Part shown: in pieces, positions 32,301-38,702 of the stretch
How positions within the stretch are numbered: the first letter of the stretch is position 1
Layout of the letters: each line of letters opens with the position of its first letter
Origin: Nageia nagi
Lineage: Eukaryota; Pinophyta
Direction of reading: 5' to 3'
DNA length: 64,000 nt
NCBI GenBank assembly: GCA_050084985.1
Contig: JBITNC010000001.1
Coordinates: 3,038,001-3,102,000 of the forward strand
Made by a program: the position numbers and the translations under genes
Notes under the pieces: generated by a model
Told to the model about the DNA's origin: nothing
Database searches by the model: none
The model's input: the letters and a program-made list of their open reading frames with translations, nothing else

Positions 32301-32909
32301 GTTTGTCTCTTTCTTTGTTATTTTGTCATTTTCTGTTGTCTCATGCAGTAAATTCAGATGTTTGTGTTTAGTTTTGATGTTCTTCAAATCTTCGAGGTCC
32401 TACTCCATAATGATTTTGGATGCATTTTATGATTCTTCATGAATATCAATTCTCACATTTTCTTGTCTATTTTATGAAAAGAGACACACGGGAAGAACTC
32501 ACAAGATTATCAATTCTAACATTGTCAATCTGTATATTTATAAACGGAAGCAAATCAGTCAAAAAGTAAAAACTTAAGAACTATGATGGATTGGTAATCT
32601 CATGTATTCTAGCATTCAAATCATTTTTCTATATATATTTTCTTGGACAATGGACATGTTATTCACGGAAATTTTGTCTGCAGGTCAGATCTACGGCTAA
32701 ATCAGCCACGATATGCAACACTTCCAAACATAATGAAAGCTAAATCAAAGCCAATAAAGAAAGTTGCTCCTGAAGAGCTGCAAGTGCAGATCAAACCAGA
32801 CCTTGAAATCCTCGAAGTTGTAGAGCCTTCAAAGAGAAAATCTGGGGTGATGGTTTCTTCAGTGGATGAACTCGTTGACAGACTGAAGAATGAAGCACAT
32901 GTTTTGTGA
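2254..32909 (+). CDS. ETFB: Electron transfer flavoprotein beta subunit, mitochondrial (five exons)
   Basis: The spliced coding sequence joins 2254-2322, 2558-2842, 7253-7333, 11491-11585 and 32684-32909. That is 756 bases, 251 residues plus stop, the usual length of plant ETF beta. All four introns are GT-AG; the first three are in phase 0 and the last in phase 2. The protein starts [19 protein letters not shown], has the AMP/FAD-fold core in exon 2 ([22 protein letters not shown]), and carries the ETF-beta signature region [11 protein letters not shown] in exon 4. The family pairs with ETF alpha in the mitochondrial matrix, takes electrons from acyl-CoA-type dehydrogenases (in plants chiefly isovaleryl-CoA and 2-hydroxyglutarate dehydrogenases) and passes them to ETF-ubiquinone oxidoreductase. 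No stop or frameshift interrupts any exon, so the gene is probably functional despite 30 kb of introns. Introns 2-4 hold mobile elements in both orientations. Confidence 0.95.
2558..2842 (+). CDS. ETFB: ETFB exon 2
   Basis: It encodes 95 residues, from [17 protein letters not shown] to PGLLMLGKQ, between acceptor TTGTAG (ends 2557) and donor GTACTG (2843). It carries most of the nucleotide-binding core. Both boundaries are phase 0. Confidence 0.95.
3128..3233. repeat. Near-perfect 106-bp foldback (inverted repeat) in intron 2
   Basis: A 30-nt left arm (3128-3157) pairs with a 30-nt right arm (3204-3233) with a single G-G mismatch at position 10. Inside, an 8-nt pair (GCAAATTA with TAATTTGC) extends the stem around a small loop. 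The outer ends read GGAGACAAT and ATTGTCTCC. It is either a small foldback or MITE-type element or a young hairpin RNA gene. No clean target-site duplication is visible. Confidence 0.85.
3759..3992 (-). repeat. 3' LTR (minus-strand sense) of the intron 2 element
   Basis: It reads TGTAAGAATTTGCAATGCAA at its left end and finishes TTTTAACA. It shares CAATGCAATATTTT and GTTTGTTGAGCAC with the other LTR and is moderately diverged and slightly longer. Confidence 0.8.
5488..5499 (-). other. Primer binding site, initiator-Met tRNA type
   Basis: GCTCTGATACCA on the + strand is the exact complement of TGGTATCAGAGC, the plant Copia primer site. It directly abuts the LTR that starts at 5500. Confidence 0.9.
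5500..5721 (-). repeat. 5' LTR (minus-strand sense) of the intron 2 element
   Basis: It starts TGAAATAATTCACAATGCAA and ends CTCTAACA, giving TG...CA ends. It lies next to the primer site at 5488-5499. Confidence 0.8.
7253..7333 (+). CDS. ETFB: ETFB exon 3
   Basis: It encodes 27 residues, [15 protein letters not shown] to GTFASK, between acceptor TGTGTAG and donor GTATGC. The motif QTGQMVA is a conserved ETF-beta segment. Confidence 0.95.
8332..8498 (-). repeat. 3' LTR (minus-strand sense) of the intron 3 element
   Basis: It matches 11149-11311 through GTTGGAACAG, GATATAAA, TGCAGTAGT and the terminal TTCCTAACA. The first base of the terminal TG has mutated to A. Confidence 0.8.
9815..10165 (-). 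pseudogene. Captured fragment of a GH17 glucan endo-1,3-beta-glucosidase
   Basis: Translated on the minus strand, this stretch follows the C-terminal third of plant family-17 beta-1,3-glucanases: [46 protein letters not shown], then [11 protein letters not shown] near the natural C-terminus. The segment that should read E-S-G-W-P-S, which holds the catalytic glutamate in this family, is damaged: Lys stands for Glu and stop codons fall at the Trp and just after. Two more stops follow. In the family this enzyme hydrolyses callose-type glucans. Here it is a dead fragment inside a retroelement. The family match is by recalled motifs; a protein search would settle it. Confidence 0.75.
10346..10556 (-). 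pseudogene. Captured fragment of NADH-cytochrome b5 reductase
   Basis: The minus strand encodes [24 protein letters not shown] and, after a one-base frameshift, [20 protein letters not shown] followed by SGITPMF. This is the FAD-binding segment (RxYTPTT, lysine and GxMS/T-type region) running into the NADH-binding start (G-x-G-I-T-P-M) of cytochrome b5 reductase. The native enzyme transfers electrons from NADH to cytochrome b5 at the ER or mitochondrial membrane. The GRMSHHF-like site is altered to RRMPHHF, and the frame is broken, so it cannot work. It sits head-on to the glucanase fragment within the same element. Confidence 0.8.
10568..10690 (+). pseudogene. Possible inverted piece of the cytochrome b5 reductase N-terminus
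   Basis: On the opposite strand to the previous fragment, a short open stretch encodes [20 protein letters not shown], a hydrophobic segment and then [11 protein letters not shown]. Layout and spacing resemble the N-terminal membrane anchor of plant cytochrome b5 reductase (hydrophobic helix, then S-x-K-K and C-L). If so, the captured gene was broken and inverted. The match is weak and this could be chance. Confidence 0.3.
11135..11148 (-). other. Degenerate primer binding site of the intron 3 element
   Basis: GCTCTTGTATCACA on the + strand resembles the complement of TGGTATCAGAGC with two or three changes. It abuts the LTR at 11149. Confidence 0.65.
11149..11311 (-). repeat. 5' LTR (minus-strand sense) of the intron 3 element
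   Basis: It starts TGTTGGAACAGCC and ends ATTCCTAACA. On the minus strand it contains a TATA-like TATATAAATAG, as expected for an LTR promoter. Confidence 0.8.
11491..11585 (+). CDS. ETFB: ETFB exon 4 (signature exon)
   Basis: This 95-base exon encodes [19 protein letters not shown] and onward to PAVI, then two bases of a Thr codon. It lies between acceptor TAACAG and donor GTAAGA at 11586. The split codon ACG is completed by the first base of exon 5. It contains the ETF-beta family signature around [10 protein letters not shown]. Confidence 0.95.
14520..14998 (+). pseudogene. Element 0, piece 1: Copia pre-integrase and integrase remnant
   Basis: It encodes the zinc-type CDSC motif, then the integrase core with [10 protein letters not shown] and the NDRCGEF aspartate region, with an in-frame TAG just before the N-G of the P-Q-Q-N-G motif. 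Everything upstream (gag, protease, 5' LTR) is missing. The piece ends at the Element 1 target duplication GGGTT (14994-14998), and its frame resumes at 24261. Confidence 0.85.
14999..16914 (+). repeat. Element 1 5' LTR (1,916 bp)
   Basis: It starts TGTTGAGCATGTG and ends GTCCAACA. Inside are about 28 copies of the palindrome TCCGGA, imperfect units of about 65 bp near 15050-15380, six 14-bp units at about 15545-15630, and about three 139-bp units between 15650 and 16090. A G-box core CACGTG lies at 15031-15036 and a CRE-like TGACGTCA at 15462-15469. A TATA-like CTATATTTAAAG lies near 16640. Confidence 0.95.
16917..16928 (+). other. Element 1 primer binding site
   Basis: TGGTATCAGAGC, the complement of the initiator-Met tRNA 3' end, lies two bases after the 5' LTR. 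Confidence 0.95.
16979..18610 (+). CDS. Element 1 Gag (capsid and nucleocapsid)
   Basis: It encodes 543 residues from ATG 16979, about 50 bases after the primer site. The N-terminal third is a UBN2-type Copia Gag ([13 protein letters not shown] near residue 15, then [12 protein letters not shown]). A CCHC zinc knuckle, [14 protein letters not shown], lies near residue 256. An acidic, Glu/Lys-rich stretch with strong coiled-coil character spans roughly residues 345-460, as in Sirevirus Gags. The frame ends inside a second CCHC knuckle: its first two cysteines (CFKC) are in this frame, but the His and last Cys are in the +1 frame of the next ORF. A one-base insertion near 18597-18600 is the simplest explanation, and programmed frameshifting is the alternative. 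Gag forms the cytoplasmic virus-like particle and packages the RNA. Confidence 0.9.
   Translation: MASGEGFSSNKAPLFDGTNYAFWKIRMKTYFSALGFGTWDAVKRGYTPPPTGPSDEAERKAFECDAKARNALMCGLVDSELVKVMACKSAKEIWNKLKSIHEGDDKVKEAKLQTHRAQFEVLKMNEDETIEAYMLRVNEITNAIIGLGEEIEDHVIVKKVLRSLTSRFDSKVSAIEEAKNLKTFSMDEMHGSLTAYEMRIGKAKHSKKEAAFKANNSTKAKIDFDDEEQSDEAKANFVRKLKRGKGKYKGKLPFKCFNCGGIGHFISKCPYRKIDKDDQESYFEKNHKMKSHARNRRSNRQSFISRNEGPTDDDSSNESEKEYNGALFMAFEEKLNEDNQNDQEHKKEEKDEENDCEIEIDLEEELITALNELNKEIKKNKKLSKRFDDASNIIENLKIEVEESKRINESLEEQLLVKVKDCSKLEEEITGLRMQLEEVTKKISSFEYLEGRSTKLSEIINSQRMFSDKSGLGYEQGQSSNDIKRENIKETKKKEDSSGLEDDGFIQVHSRRRPYARPRSTQQYNNYIHPFNGYCFKCNALWT
18483..19352 (+). CDS. Element 1 Pol, first part: zinc knuckles and aspartic protease
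   Basis: This 289-residue frame overlaps the end of Gag in the +1 frame. The useful part begins at about 18600, with the second half of the split zinc knuckle (GHKISEC). A complete third knuckle follows, [14 protein letters not shown]. The protease active site is [11 protein letters not shown] near residue 160 (catalytic Asp in D-S-G), and the GAG-pre-integrase region is [12 protein letters not shown]. It stops at TGA 19350-19352 in DNWL-stop-HKRLGH, where the family normally has a tryptophan before H, so a single G-to-A change explains the stop. The protease would cut the polyprotein inside the particle. Confidence 0.85.
   Translation: MMASFKCIPEEDPMQDQEVLSNIITTSIPSMDTVSNVMRYGHKISECKYNIAPRTFVTRNAFGPLMEYPVECYNCHEYGHIARLCRNNHGMRFFPSRQFPSIRQNKQFQCSHPQEKEKYNKKQEAEIKVKQVWKEKEKLREDKESLIVQIALKAQDKPSPWILDSGCSSHMIGDKKKFQKLQEYEGGSVRFGNNDGAQIIGKGTVKINDDNIRSEEVLFVVGLKHNLLSVSQICDKGHDVIFKKHGCEIRRANSGRLVAVGTRTCGNLYTLSDISEGSCLLGKESDNWL
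19362..22055 (+). CDS. Element 1 Pol, main part: integrase, reverse transcriptase, RNase H
   Basis: This 897-residue frame is in the same frame as the protease part, separated only by the TGA at 19350. The integrase zinc region ends CDSCQRGKQ. The catalytic triad is seen in HTDLCGP, the RSDRRGEF region and VVERKNR (roughly residues 60-170). Reverse transcriptase spans about residues 400-650, with [34 protein letters not shown] and the catalytic YVDDIIFGG. RNase H spans about residues 735-870, with [25 protein letters not shown] and the terminal region DIFTKPL. All catalytic motifs are intact. Two point lesions upstream (stop at 19350, frameshift near 18600) are all that separate it from a single Gag-Pol frame. 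Confidence 0.92.
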   Translation: MGHICFKNLMNICSKRAVRDMPSISTPANDICDSCQRGKQTRAKFKVKEYHTSRPLEIVHTDLCGPMRTQSFNGDKYFILFIDDYSRMTWVQFLKHKSKAFEMFKAFKNQVENQIERRIKCLRSDRRGEFTSDEFTEFCIQHGIKRQFSAARTPQQNGVVERKNRAVQEMARTMLIESKVADRFWKEAVHTAVHIQNRCMMRPHEDRTPYELWFGRRATMRHFRIFGSKCYIKRIEENLGKFEDRSDEGIFLGYSSKSKAYRCYNKRTKTIVESADVRVDEQRDLPKRNDDDDLLAYQDSIEEDKKNKNKSKPPVQQSQVKKPKDSNSPSNPNSVSENESEEDENSKTPPNRWHKDHPQEQIIGEFHKGIQTRRGVSSTYSLLSNIEPKNVSEASQDESWMKAMEEELTQIEKNETWELVPRPANKNVIGTKWIFRNKLNEDGIVVRNKARLVCKGYAQVEGIDFEETFAPVARLEAIRMFLAFAVYKNFKVYQMDVKSAFLNGKIEEEVYIEQPDGFQLGENPNLVCKLKKALYGLKQAPRAWYSRLDTYLQQQGFRKGMVDSNLYIKSEKENQLIVVVYVDDIIFGGSKNELCKNLADNMQTEFEMSMIGELAFFLGLQINQLKNGMFISQTKYVKEMLKKFTMEDCKPMSTPMTTGCKLSKDDKAPIVDQTQYRSMIGSLLYLTATRPDILQAVCMVARFQANPKETHVTAVKRIFRYLKGTVEYGLWYPRGKDFTLTAFSDADWAGCVDDRKSTSGGAFYLGNNLVGWHSKKQDSVSLSTAEAEYIAATSCCTQILWMKQMLKDFGIQINEPISVLCDNTSAINISKNLVMHSRTKHIAIRYHFLKERVAQGEVQLDFVPTIEQVADIFTKPLPKDVFEFLRHKLGVVVLPTH
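22056..22282 (+). other. Element 1 3' untranslated region with four purine tracts
   Basis: AGGGGGAG occurs at about 22079, 22175, 22212 and 22272. Only the last, AAAGGGGGAGAT, abuts the 3' LTR and should prime plus-strand synthesis. Repeated polypurine tracts here are a described trait of Sireviruses. Confidence 0.85.
22283..24255 (+). repeat. Element 1 3' LTR (1,973 bp)
   Basis: It is nearly identical to the 5' LTR. The 57-bp excess is explained by ten rather than six copies of a 14-bp unit (AAAAGTCCGGAGAT type, about 22825-22965), plus one extra C in the terminal C run. Confidence 0.95.
24261..25337 (+). pseudogene. Element 0, piece 2: integrase tail and start of reverse transcriptase
   Basis: This resumes the frame broken at 14998. 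It contains [20 protein letters not shown] (integrase C-terminal region), a linker with stops and frame breaks, then RT sequence [22 protein letters not shown] and DIDYEETFA near 25080-25270. It ends in GGTGT (25333-25337), where the 4.18-kb insert begins. Confidence 0.85.
26850..28450. repeat. Phased 183-bp tandem array with an internal inverted repeat
   Basis: Eight units are marked by TAGGCGC-type heptamers starting at 27025, 27207, 27390, 27573, 27756, 27939, 28122 and 28304, a spacing of 182-183 every time. In each unit a GCGCCTA-type heptamer follows 40 bases later (27072, 27254, 27437, 27620, 27803, 27986, 28169, 28352), forming an inverted repeat. Units are otherwise much diverged, sharing phrases such as TTGCTCAAAAT and AAATGTGCT. 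A ninth, weaker unit may precede 27025. Confidence 0.9.
28488..28580. repeat. 46-bp tandem duplication
   Basis: GTGCACCATTTTTCCCTCAC starts at 28488 and again at 28534, each followed by TTGGGTTTTCAACA. The two copies are nearly identical, much closer to each other than the 183-bp units are. Confidence 0.85.
28580..29250. repeat. Short-period degenerate repeats built on GCTCAAA and ATTTC
   Basis: Phrases of the type CATTTC..GGCTCAAA recur about every 35-60 bases (for example near 28671, 28708, 28745, 28851, 28890 and 28940). Open stretches on both strands here reflect this repeat and not a gene. Confidence 0.6.
29525..30678 (+). pseudogene. Element 0, piece 3: reverse transcriptase and RNase H remnant
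   Basis: RT resumes at VKSVFLN, continues through [19 protein letters not shown] (after a small deletion) and a catalytic-box variant YGDD (family norm YVDD), then the RNase H region with several stops and deletions. It ends at the purine tract AAGGGGGAGAA (about 30668-30678). Confidence 0.85.
30679..31270 (+). repeat. Probable 3' LTR of Element 0 (right end uncertain)
   Basis: TGTTGGAAAATGATGC follows directly on the purine tract, as a Copia 3' LTR should. No second copy is present because the 5' end of Element 0 is lost, so the right boundary is a guess. Confidence 0.5.
32684..32909 (+). CDS. ETFB: ETFB exon 5 and stop
   Basis: It follows acceptor GTCTGCAG after a 21.1-kb intron. It encodes [20 protein letters not shown] and onward to [17 protein letters not shown], then TGA at 32907-32909. 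The peptide is the highly conserved C-terminal third of ETF beta, continuing in frame from exon 4. Confidence 0.95.
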
Positions 32910-33019
32910 TATTTTACGAATTTTTAAGGTTTGTGCAAATAATTGATTTCAATAATTCAAGTTTGGAAATTCTTCAATCAGTGTGGTGCCTTTGATTCAA
33001 ACTTAAGTTGAAAAAAGGA

Positions 33020-33025
33020 AATAAA
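33020..33025 (+). promoter_or_regulatory. ETFB: Candidate ETFB polyadenylation signal
   Basis: AATAAA lies 111 bases after the ETFB stop codon in AT-rich sequence. The spacing suits a plant 3' UTR, but the hexamer is common in such AT-rich DNA. Confidence 0.4.
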
Positions 33026-33410
33026 AAAATGACTTTATCTTGATGTCACATGGCATATTGCCTTGATTTACCCTTGAATATATTGGTGGAGCGCCAAAGT
33101 CAAAATGCTTTCACCTTAACTTGAAAGATGTTAAAATAATATTCAGATTGAAAAGTGCAAGAAATCGAAAAACTAATGTCAAAAATTACATGTATATCTT
33201 TTGAAAATGTTATAGTCCTGGGTGAATTTGATGAAAAAGATACTTCTGCTTATTACCTTTCAAGCTAAAGGATAATTTAAAAAAAATGATTTTTCAGAAT
33301 GATTAGAAAAAAGATGACAGATATTCTTCACATAGGATGAAATTTTATTTTTAAAAAATCAACAAGGAATATCAATTGTTCCAAAATAATCATAGAAGGT
33401 ATAACAATTG
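33026..33410. other. Intergenic sequence after ETFB
   Basis: AT-rich sequence with A/T tracts. I recognise nothing in it. Confidence 0.6.
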
Positions 33411-34821
33411 TCATAGGGAGAGTGGCCAGGGCCTGGTTGGATTACTGTGCAAGGTACGTAGACAGGCCTCTGAAGACCGCTAACATCCGAGGTTGGTTAG
33501 GTTGAAGAAAAATCAAAGTTCGAAGATAGGGGAAGATAATCTCTGATGTTGAAGCTTAATGGGAGAATCGAAAGGACAATTCAAATTTAGTTTAATGAGC
33601 ATATCATGCTGGATGAGTTCGAGACTTCAACAGTGGCCAAGCTAAAAGATAGTTTGGAAAAGATCTCAAGTTCTGAGAGTCTAATTATTAAAAATATCTC
33701 ATTATAAAGATTTATGGTAAACGTTATTCTTTGAGATCCGAGTCAGGTCAGCAATGCCTCTACACGTCCATGAGATGATGTGGGAGTCTTTTTCATCATT
33801 AATTTATGATCTTGAGTTGTAAAGAATCAAGGAAACAATAAAGGAGAACTACATCATAAGGGATCTTTATTATTGATACAATTCCTTTAGAAAGACAGGA
33901 AAAAGAAAAGAGTAAACTAAAGCACAAATTACAGAGTTTGAAAAGGATTTGATTTGGACAACTACAAAGTCAATTAAATAGTAAGCAGCTGCATCAAGCT
34001 TTCTCCATAAAAAGAATTTTATGCATTAAATAAAAATTGAACTGTGTACAAATAATTTTTTTTTGGAAAGAGATTTAAAGTTGAGTTTTTATTAACATTG
34101 AAATTATAATTGAAAAAATATATTATGATCCTTGATTTGTCATTTTTACTATTTTTTTTATATTAAATATAAAGTTGAAAGTAATTTTAAGTTAGATAGA
34201 TAGATAAATCCTTTTAATATATTATTGAATTGAATGGTTTGTAGGATTTATTAAATTTTGTTCAAAGAGAAAAAAAAATATCAATTAAGTATTTTAATGA
34301 TTGTTTCTCACATAATTAAGTTGTTAATAAAATTGTCAAGTTTGATTATTCATATGTTGTTGATATATGTTTTCAAGTAATTCTTTTTAAGATAGAAGAA
34401 AGAATATAGCATAACCAAAACAAGCTTGACGATTTTAATACAACTTAAGTGCATGAGAAACAATCCTTCAACTTCTTAATTGATATAAATTTACTTTTGG
34501 ATGAACTTAGGTAGATCCTACAAACTAAAGGGGTATAAAAGATGCTAAAAGACTTACCTATTTATCTTGACTTAAGAAATTACAACCCCACCAACATTTA
34601 TAAAGCGTAAATAAGATTAAGGCTTGCAAACCAAGGTGGTATAAAATGAAATTTTCTTACTTGTAAGGAAAAAGAGGGGTCATGTTATAGATTTATGTCA
34701 TTAAGTGGTTCTCTTTAAATAATGGATTAATATTTCTCACTAAGTGGGAAGGATTTAGAAACTTCAACGCAATGTAAATTTTTTTTTTTAAAGAATGATC
34801 TTTTGAAGATTGATTATGGTA

Positions 34822-35070
34822 TGAATTGACAGATAGGGGAGTTGGAGAGTGGGTAGTTCAAAGCTCTTAGATATGGGAGGCCTAGGTTCAAAACTCTTTG
34901 CCCCTAAAAGTTGATACATACCTAATATCCTATTGAGTTGATGGTAGGTGCGGATGAGGCATGGATCGTGCCCCTGATGGATTTTGACGATGCAAATGCC
35001 CCTTAGTCATGGCTCTAAGCTTAAGAGTTAAATGGTGTCCTTGTATCAAGGGGCAAACTCCAACAAAAAA
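34822..35070 (+). mobile_element. tRNA-derived SINE with 15-bp target-site duplication
   Basis: The 249-bp body lies between perfect direct repeats AGATTGATTATGGTA (34807-34821 and 35071-35085). It has an A-box-like TGGAGAGTGGG (34843) and a B-box GGTTCAAAACT (34885-34895), spaced as in a Pol III promoter, and ends in an A-rich tail, AACAAAAAA. Unit B of the duplication lacks it at the matching place (near 48745), which gives an empty site. Confidence 0.88.
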
Positions 35071-35938
35071 AGATTGATTATGGTACGGTAATATATTTGT
35101 CATAGTATATTTTTATTTCTTAAGTTCACTAGGTATTAGTTATTTTATATTATCCTAGATTAATTATTTAAAAACCTTCTTTTTCTATTCTTGGAGTTAT
35201 CTACGAACTCATAATGGTGTATGATTGAGATCCTTTCAACTATTTTTAGCTTGTAAATTTGACGATTCTCATTGAACAAACCAACAGTTTATGTTTGGCT
35301 TCTCTCCTAGAATATGCAATCAATTCTTGAGCTTCTCTCCAATTTTTTTGTGTGATGATTTGCATGTTTGTTTCTTGGGGTTGAATATTGTTTTTACTAT
35401 TCTCTTCATGGAACTAGAGCTGGTTAGATTTTTGCATGCATTCAAGAAATCTTTAAAGCTCTCTTTAATTGGTTCGTTGTGAGGTTTTGTGGTTCTCATG
35501 GCAGGTGCATGGTGATTCTTCGCAAAATTAAAACCTTAAGGTGATTGATCTAGCATATGTCTCCATTATTTTCTGTTAAGGTATTTCTTCATTTTGAGAG
35601 GATGTTGGAAATGGTGAACGATTTGCGTTTTCTTTTTGTAAACTTGGTTTGTTTTCTCTTCATGCATCCTGGTCTCAACATGCCTACATGCTCCTTCTAC
35701 GCAGACCTACCTTTGTTGCATGCTCTTGCTGCTTCCCCTAGATGCATACCTAACTTGACGCACCTCGTCAACCTTCTTCAATCTTTGCACATCTAGTCTT
35801 TTGGCCCTTCATGTCCTCACACTCTCCATTATCGTTTTTGGTATAGTTGTGTGCCCTTCAACTAATCAAACCCTTCAACACAACCCCTCTAGCTTGATGC
35901 GGTTTGGTGTGACCCTTTTTCTTGTGACATGATGTGGG

Positions 35939-36439
35939 TGTTAGAATGTATAATGCATTATTGTAAAGTATCGTAATGTTCTTCTTGTAAATTCACCAAT
36001 ACTTAAAGGTATCTCTAGATACCTTAAGTATTTAAGTGAATATGATAATGTAACTTGTCCTACACTCCTTCTCATGAGCATGCCCCTTGGGTAAAAGGGT
36101 GAAGCATGTCATGTCTTTGTCCAATGGTTAAAAGGGTGTTCCAAGGGAGGATTTTGGCCTATAAATAAGAGGCCCTTTGCTTGTGATATCTCATCAAAAG
36201 TTGAATCAAAGTTATGTTCTAGGATTAATGTTAGGAGAGGAAGAAAGAGGTTTTGTAAGAGAGATGTCTTTGTGAATGAGAAAGATCTTAGTTAGTGGAT
36301 GTACTCCCATAGTTGGAAGAACCACTTATATCTTGTGTCAATTCGTGAGATTGTTTATACTTTGAGCATTAAGGTTTGAGTGAGCTTTCAAGTGATCTTG
36401 GTAGATTAGGATTTTAGTCTTTTAGGATTAAATCCTTCA
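35939..36439 (+). mobile_element. Solo LTR of the Element 2/3 Copia family
   Basis: This 501-bp TGTTAG...CTTCA sequence matches the LTRs of Elements 2 and 3, including the U3 palindrome (35992-36040) and TATA box CCTATAAATAAG near 36171. It is flanked by GTGGG on both sides (35934-35938 and 36440-36444). No internal region is present, so it arose by LTR-LTR recombination. The matching place in unit B (about 49435) is empty. Confidence 0.92.
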
Positions 36440-37023
36440 GTGGGACCCTTTGGTGACTATGCATATTGATGTGGTACACTAACTAGACTTGTTTACTTAC
36501 TGATTGGGTGCCTTTTTGCTGATTGGATTGGCTGATTGCAATTTTTTTGATAATTTTCCTTATCAATAATGTTTTGGCCATAACTTTTACATTGAGATCA
36601 AATTTCAATTTTATCAGTGGATTTGGGTTCTTCACTCCATCCTAGTCGAAACAAGTAGCTAAACAAGCCCTTTTGGTTTCACGATTTTCCTAGAATCAAG
36701 TTCAAAGTTCTGCATTTAAATTATTAATGAAATAGACTATTTTTAATTTCATTAAGTTTTCTATAGTTTGGGGCCCAAAAGATTTTATTTTTTCCCCTAA
36801 TCAAATTAATTGCATAACTTTGTTATACAAACTCCGTTTTGAGTGTCATTTTTTCCAATATTGAGTTGATTCAAAGAGCTTTAGTGCAAACTAGATTGTA
36901 AGCATAAACTATAAAGACATTTTCTTTGGGGGGTATTCTTTGAAGGTGAATAAAATTTGGGTGGGGTTTGCTTGGTGTTGGTGTGGATTTATGCACCTCT
37001 TTTTGGTTCCTCTTTAAAAAAAG

Positions 37024-38420
37024 ATGGCATCTATAACATCATCATTTAAACCCTTAGCGCCTCATAATTATCACACATAGAAACCTAGAATGCTTAATCT
37101 ACTCGCACAAAAAGGGATAACACATCTACTTGAAGAAAAACAACCTCAATTCACAAACGACTGAGATTTTTGTTCAGAAAGGAAAATTATATGAATCAAT
37201 GGGCCTTATCATAATGAATGTAAGAAAACACTTGTGATTTCATCTTGAAGATTATAAAACTCCTTTTGATAGTTGGAGCAAACTAGAAAAAGTGTTTGGC
37301 AAAGTTGATCGCATATGATCCATGCAACTTGATGTAGAGTTAACAACAATGTCTCTTGATTACTATGCTACAATTGTATACTACGTCACCAAGTTTAAAT
37401 AACTCTTAACACAATTAAAAGGAAGTAGCAAAAATAAGAGTGAAGAGGAATGCATTTATCTCATTCTAGTAAAACTCACAGGACCATTTCAAATCTTTAC
37501 TTTCACATTCCTCTCCACTATGGATGCCTTTGGAGCAACTTTCAAATTGCCCATTTTAGAAGAATATTGTGACAAGCTTACCAAGAAATAAACGCAATTG
37601 TCTAATCTTGATTCCACTTCTCCCAAGCTTTAGTGGCATCCAATCCTAAAGGTAAAGACAAAGGCAAAGGAAAAATTCAATCTAAGCCTAAAAACCCTTC
37701 CTCTCCTGCACAACCAAGCCCCAAAGACTCAAAACCCAATGAGTCTTCTCAGAAAAAAAGACAAGATTCTTATAACTTGTACCATTTGTGGGAAAAATCT
37801 AACAAATGTTGGAAAAAGTTGCAAACCTTAGAAGAAGCCATGAAGAAACATAATATCAATGTTCCCAAGGAACATGGAAAAGCCTTAAATGTCTAAGCAA
37901 AATTTGTTGGTTCTAGCTCTCACACTTGGGTTTTAGATTTTGGTTCTTCTCACCACATGGATTCTTCCAAAGAGTCTTTGGCTTCAATTGGTCCAAGTAT
38001 GGCATGAAGTATTGAGGTACATAATTCATCTTTCATTCCTATAAAAGCAAAATGTGATATTTTGATTTATGGAGGCCACACCAATGAGGTTATTTATGTG
38101 CCCAACATCTCCACTAGTCTTGTTTCTATATATCAAATTTGTAATTATGGGAAAGGTAATACTATTCTTTTCACATCTCATGGAGTAAAAATTAGGAGTT
38201 TATTGCACAAGGGATTATTGATCATAGTTCTAGGTTGTACCACTTTGAGGGATTCGATAATGAAGATATTCTAGGCACTTGCCTTGTTTCCCATGCTGAC
38301 AGTCAAAGCAAACTTTGGCATGAATGATTTGCTCATCTTAATTAAAAATATTTAAGGGATTTAAGTTCACATGACAATGATGACATAATAGTTGGATTAC
38401 CTAAAGTTCTTATCTTGATG
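37024..38420 (+). pseudogene. Copia gag-protease remnant in unit A
   Basis: A Gag start (MASITSSF) lies at 37024, with Gag motifs VELTTMSLD, LTQLKGSSKNKSEEE and FQIFTFTFLSTMDAFGA, a ruined zinc-knuckle region (KSNKCWKK), then a protease-like TWVLDFGSSHHM (Phe in place of the family Ser). Many stops and frame breaks interrupt it. It ends in the pre-integrase region near 38420, at GATGGAGTATGCCC, with integrase, RT and RNase H absent. Confidence 0.8.
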
Positions 38421-38615
38421 GAGTATGCCCTTAGAAACCTTCTTTATTCTATTCTTGGAGTTATCTACGAACTCACAATGGTGTATGGCTAAGATTCTTT
38501 CAACTATTTTTAGCTTGAAGATATGATGGTTCTCATTATACGAGCCATGTATTTATGCTTGGCTTCTCTCTTGAAATATGCAATCAGTTCTTGAGCTTCT
38601 CTCTAATTTTCTTAT

Positions 38616-38702
38616 GGTGCTTTGCATGTCTATTTCTTGTGGTGTTTTGCATGTCTATTTCTTATGGTGCTTCTCATGTCTATTTTCATGTGGTGCTTTA
38701 CA
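38616..38702. repeat. Minisatellite of about 31-bp units at the unit A/B junction
   Basis: GGTGCTTTGCATGTCTATTT-type units recur three to four times, ending at the start of unit B. It may mark the recombination point of the duplication. Confidence 0.7.

Larger units (their letters stand above)
11586..32683 (+). other. ETFB intron 4 (21.1 kb)
   Basis: It begins GTAAGATCC and ends TGTCTGCAG. About 16 kb is a nest of mobile elements: decayed Element 0, the 9.26-kb Element 1, and the 4.18-kb insert 25338-29519. In 11587-14519 I find no gene, only GC-richer tracts at about 11930-12010 and 13420-13600 that share phrases such as GGGATGGCT and resemble pieces of an unidentified dispersed repeat. In about 31600-32683 I see nothing recognisable. 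Confidence 0.85.
33411..38702 (+). repeat. Tandem duplication, unit A
   Basis: Homology with unit B starts at GTCATAGGGAGAGTG (33412; in unit B at 38702). It runs through GGCCTGGTTGGA, a long AT-rich segment, the phrase CTTGGAGTTATCTACGAACTCA, a gag-protease remnant, and a second copy of that phrase near 38450. Taking out the SINE (34822-35070) and solo LTR (35939-36439) leaves about 4.5 kb. The repeated phrase at both ends of the interior suggests an LTR-interior-LTR tandem array of an old Copia element, but clean LTR ends cannot be drawn. Confidence 0.75.
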
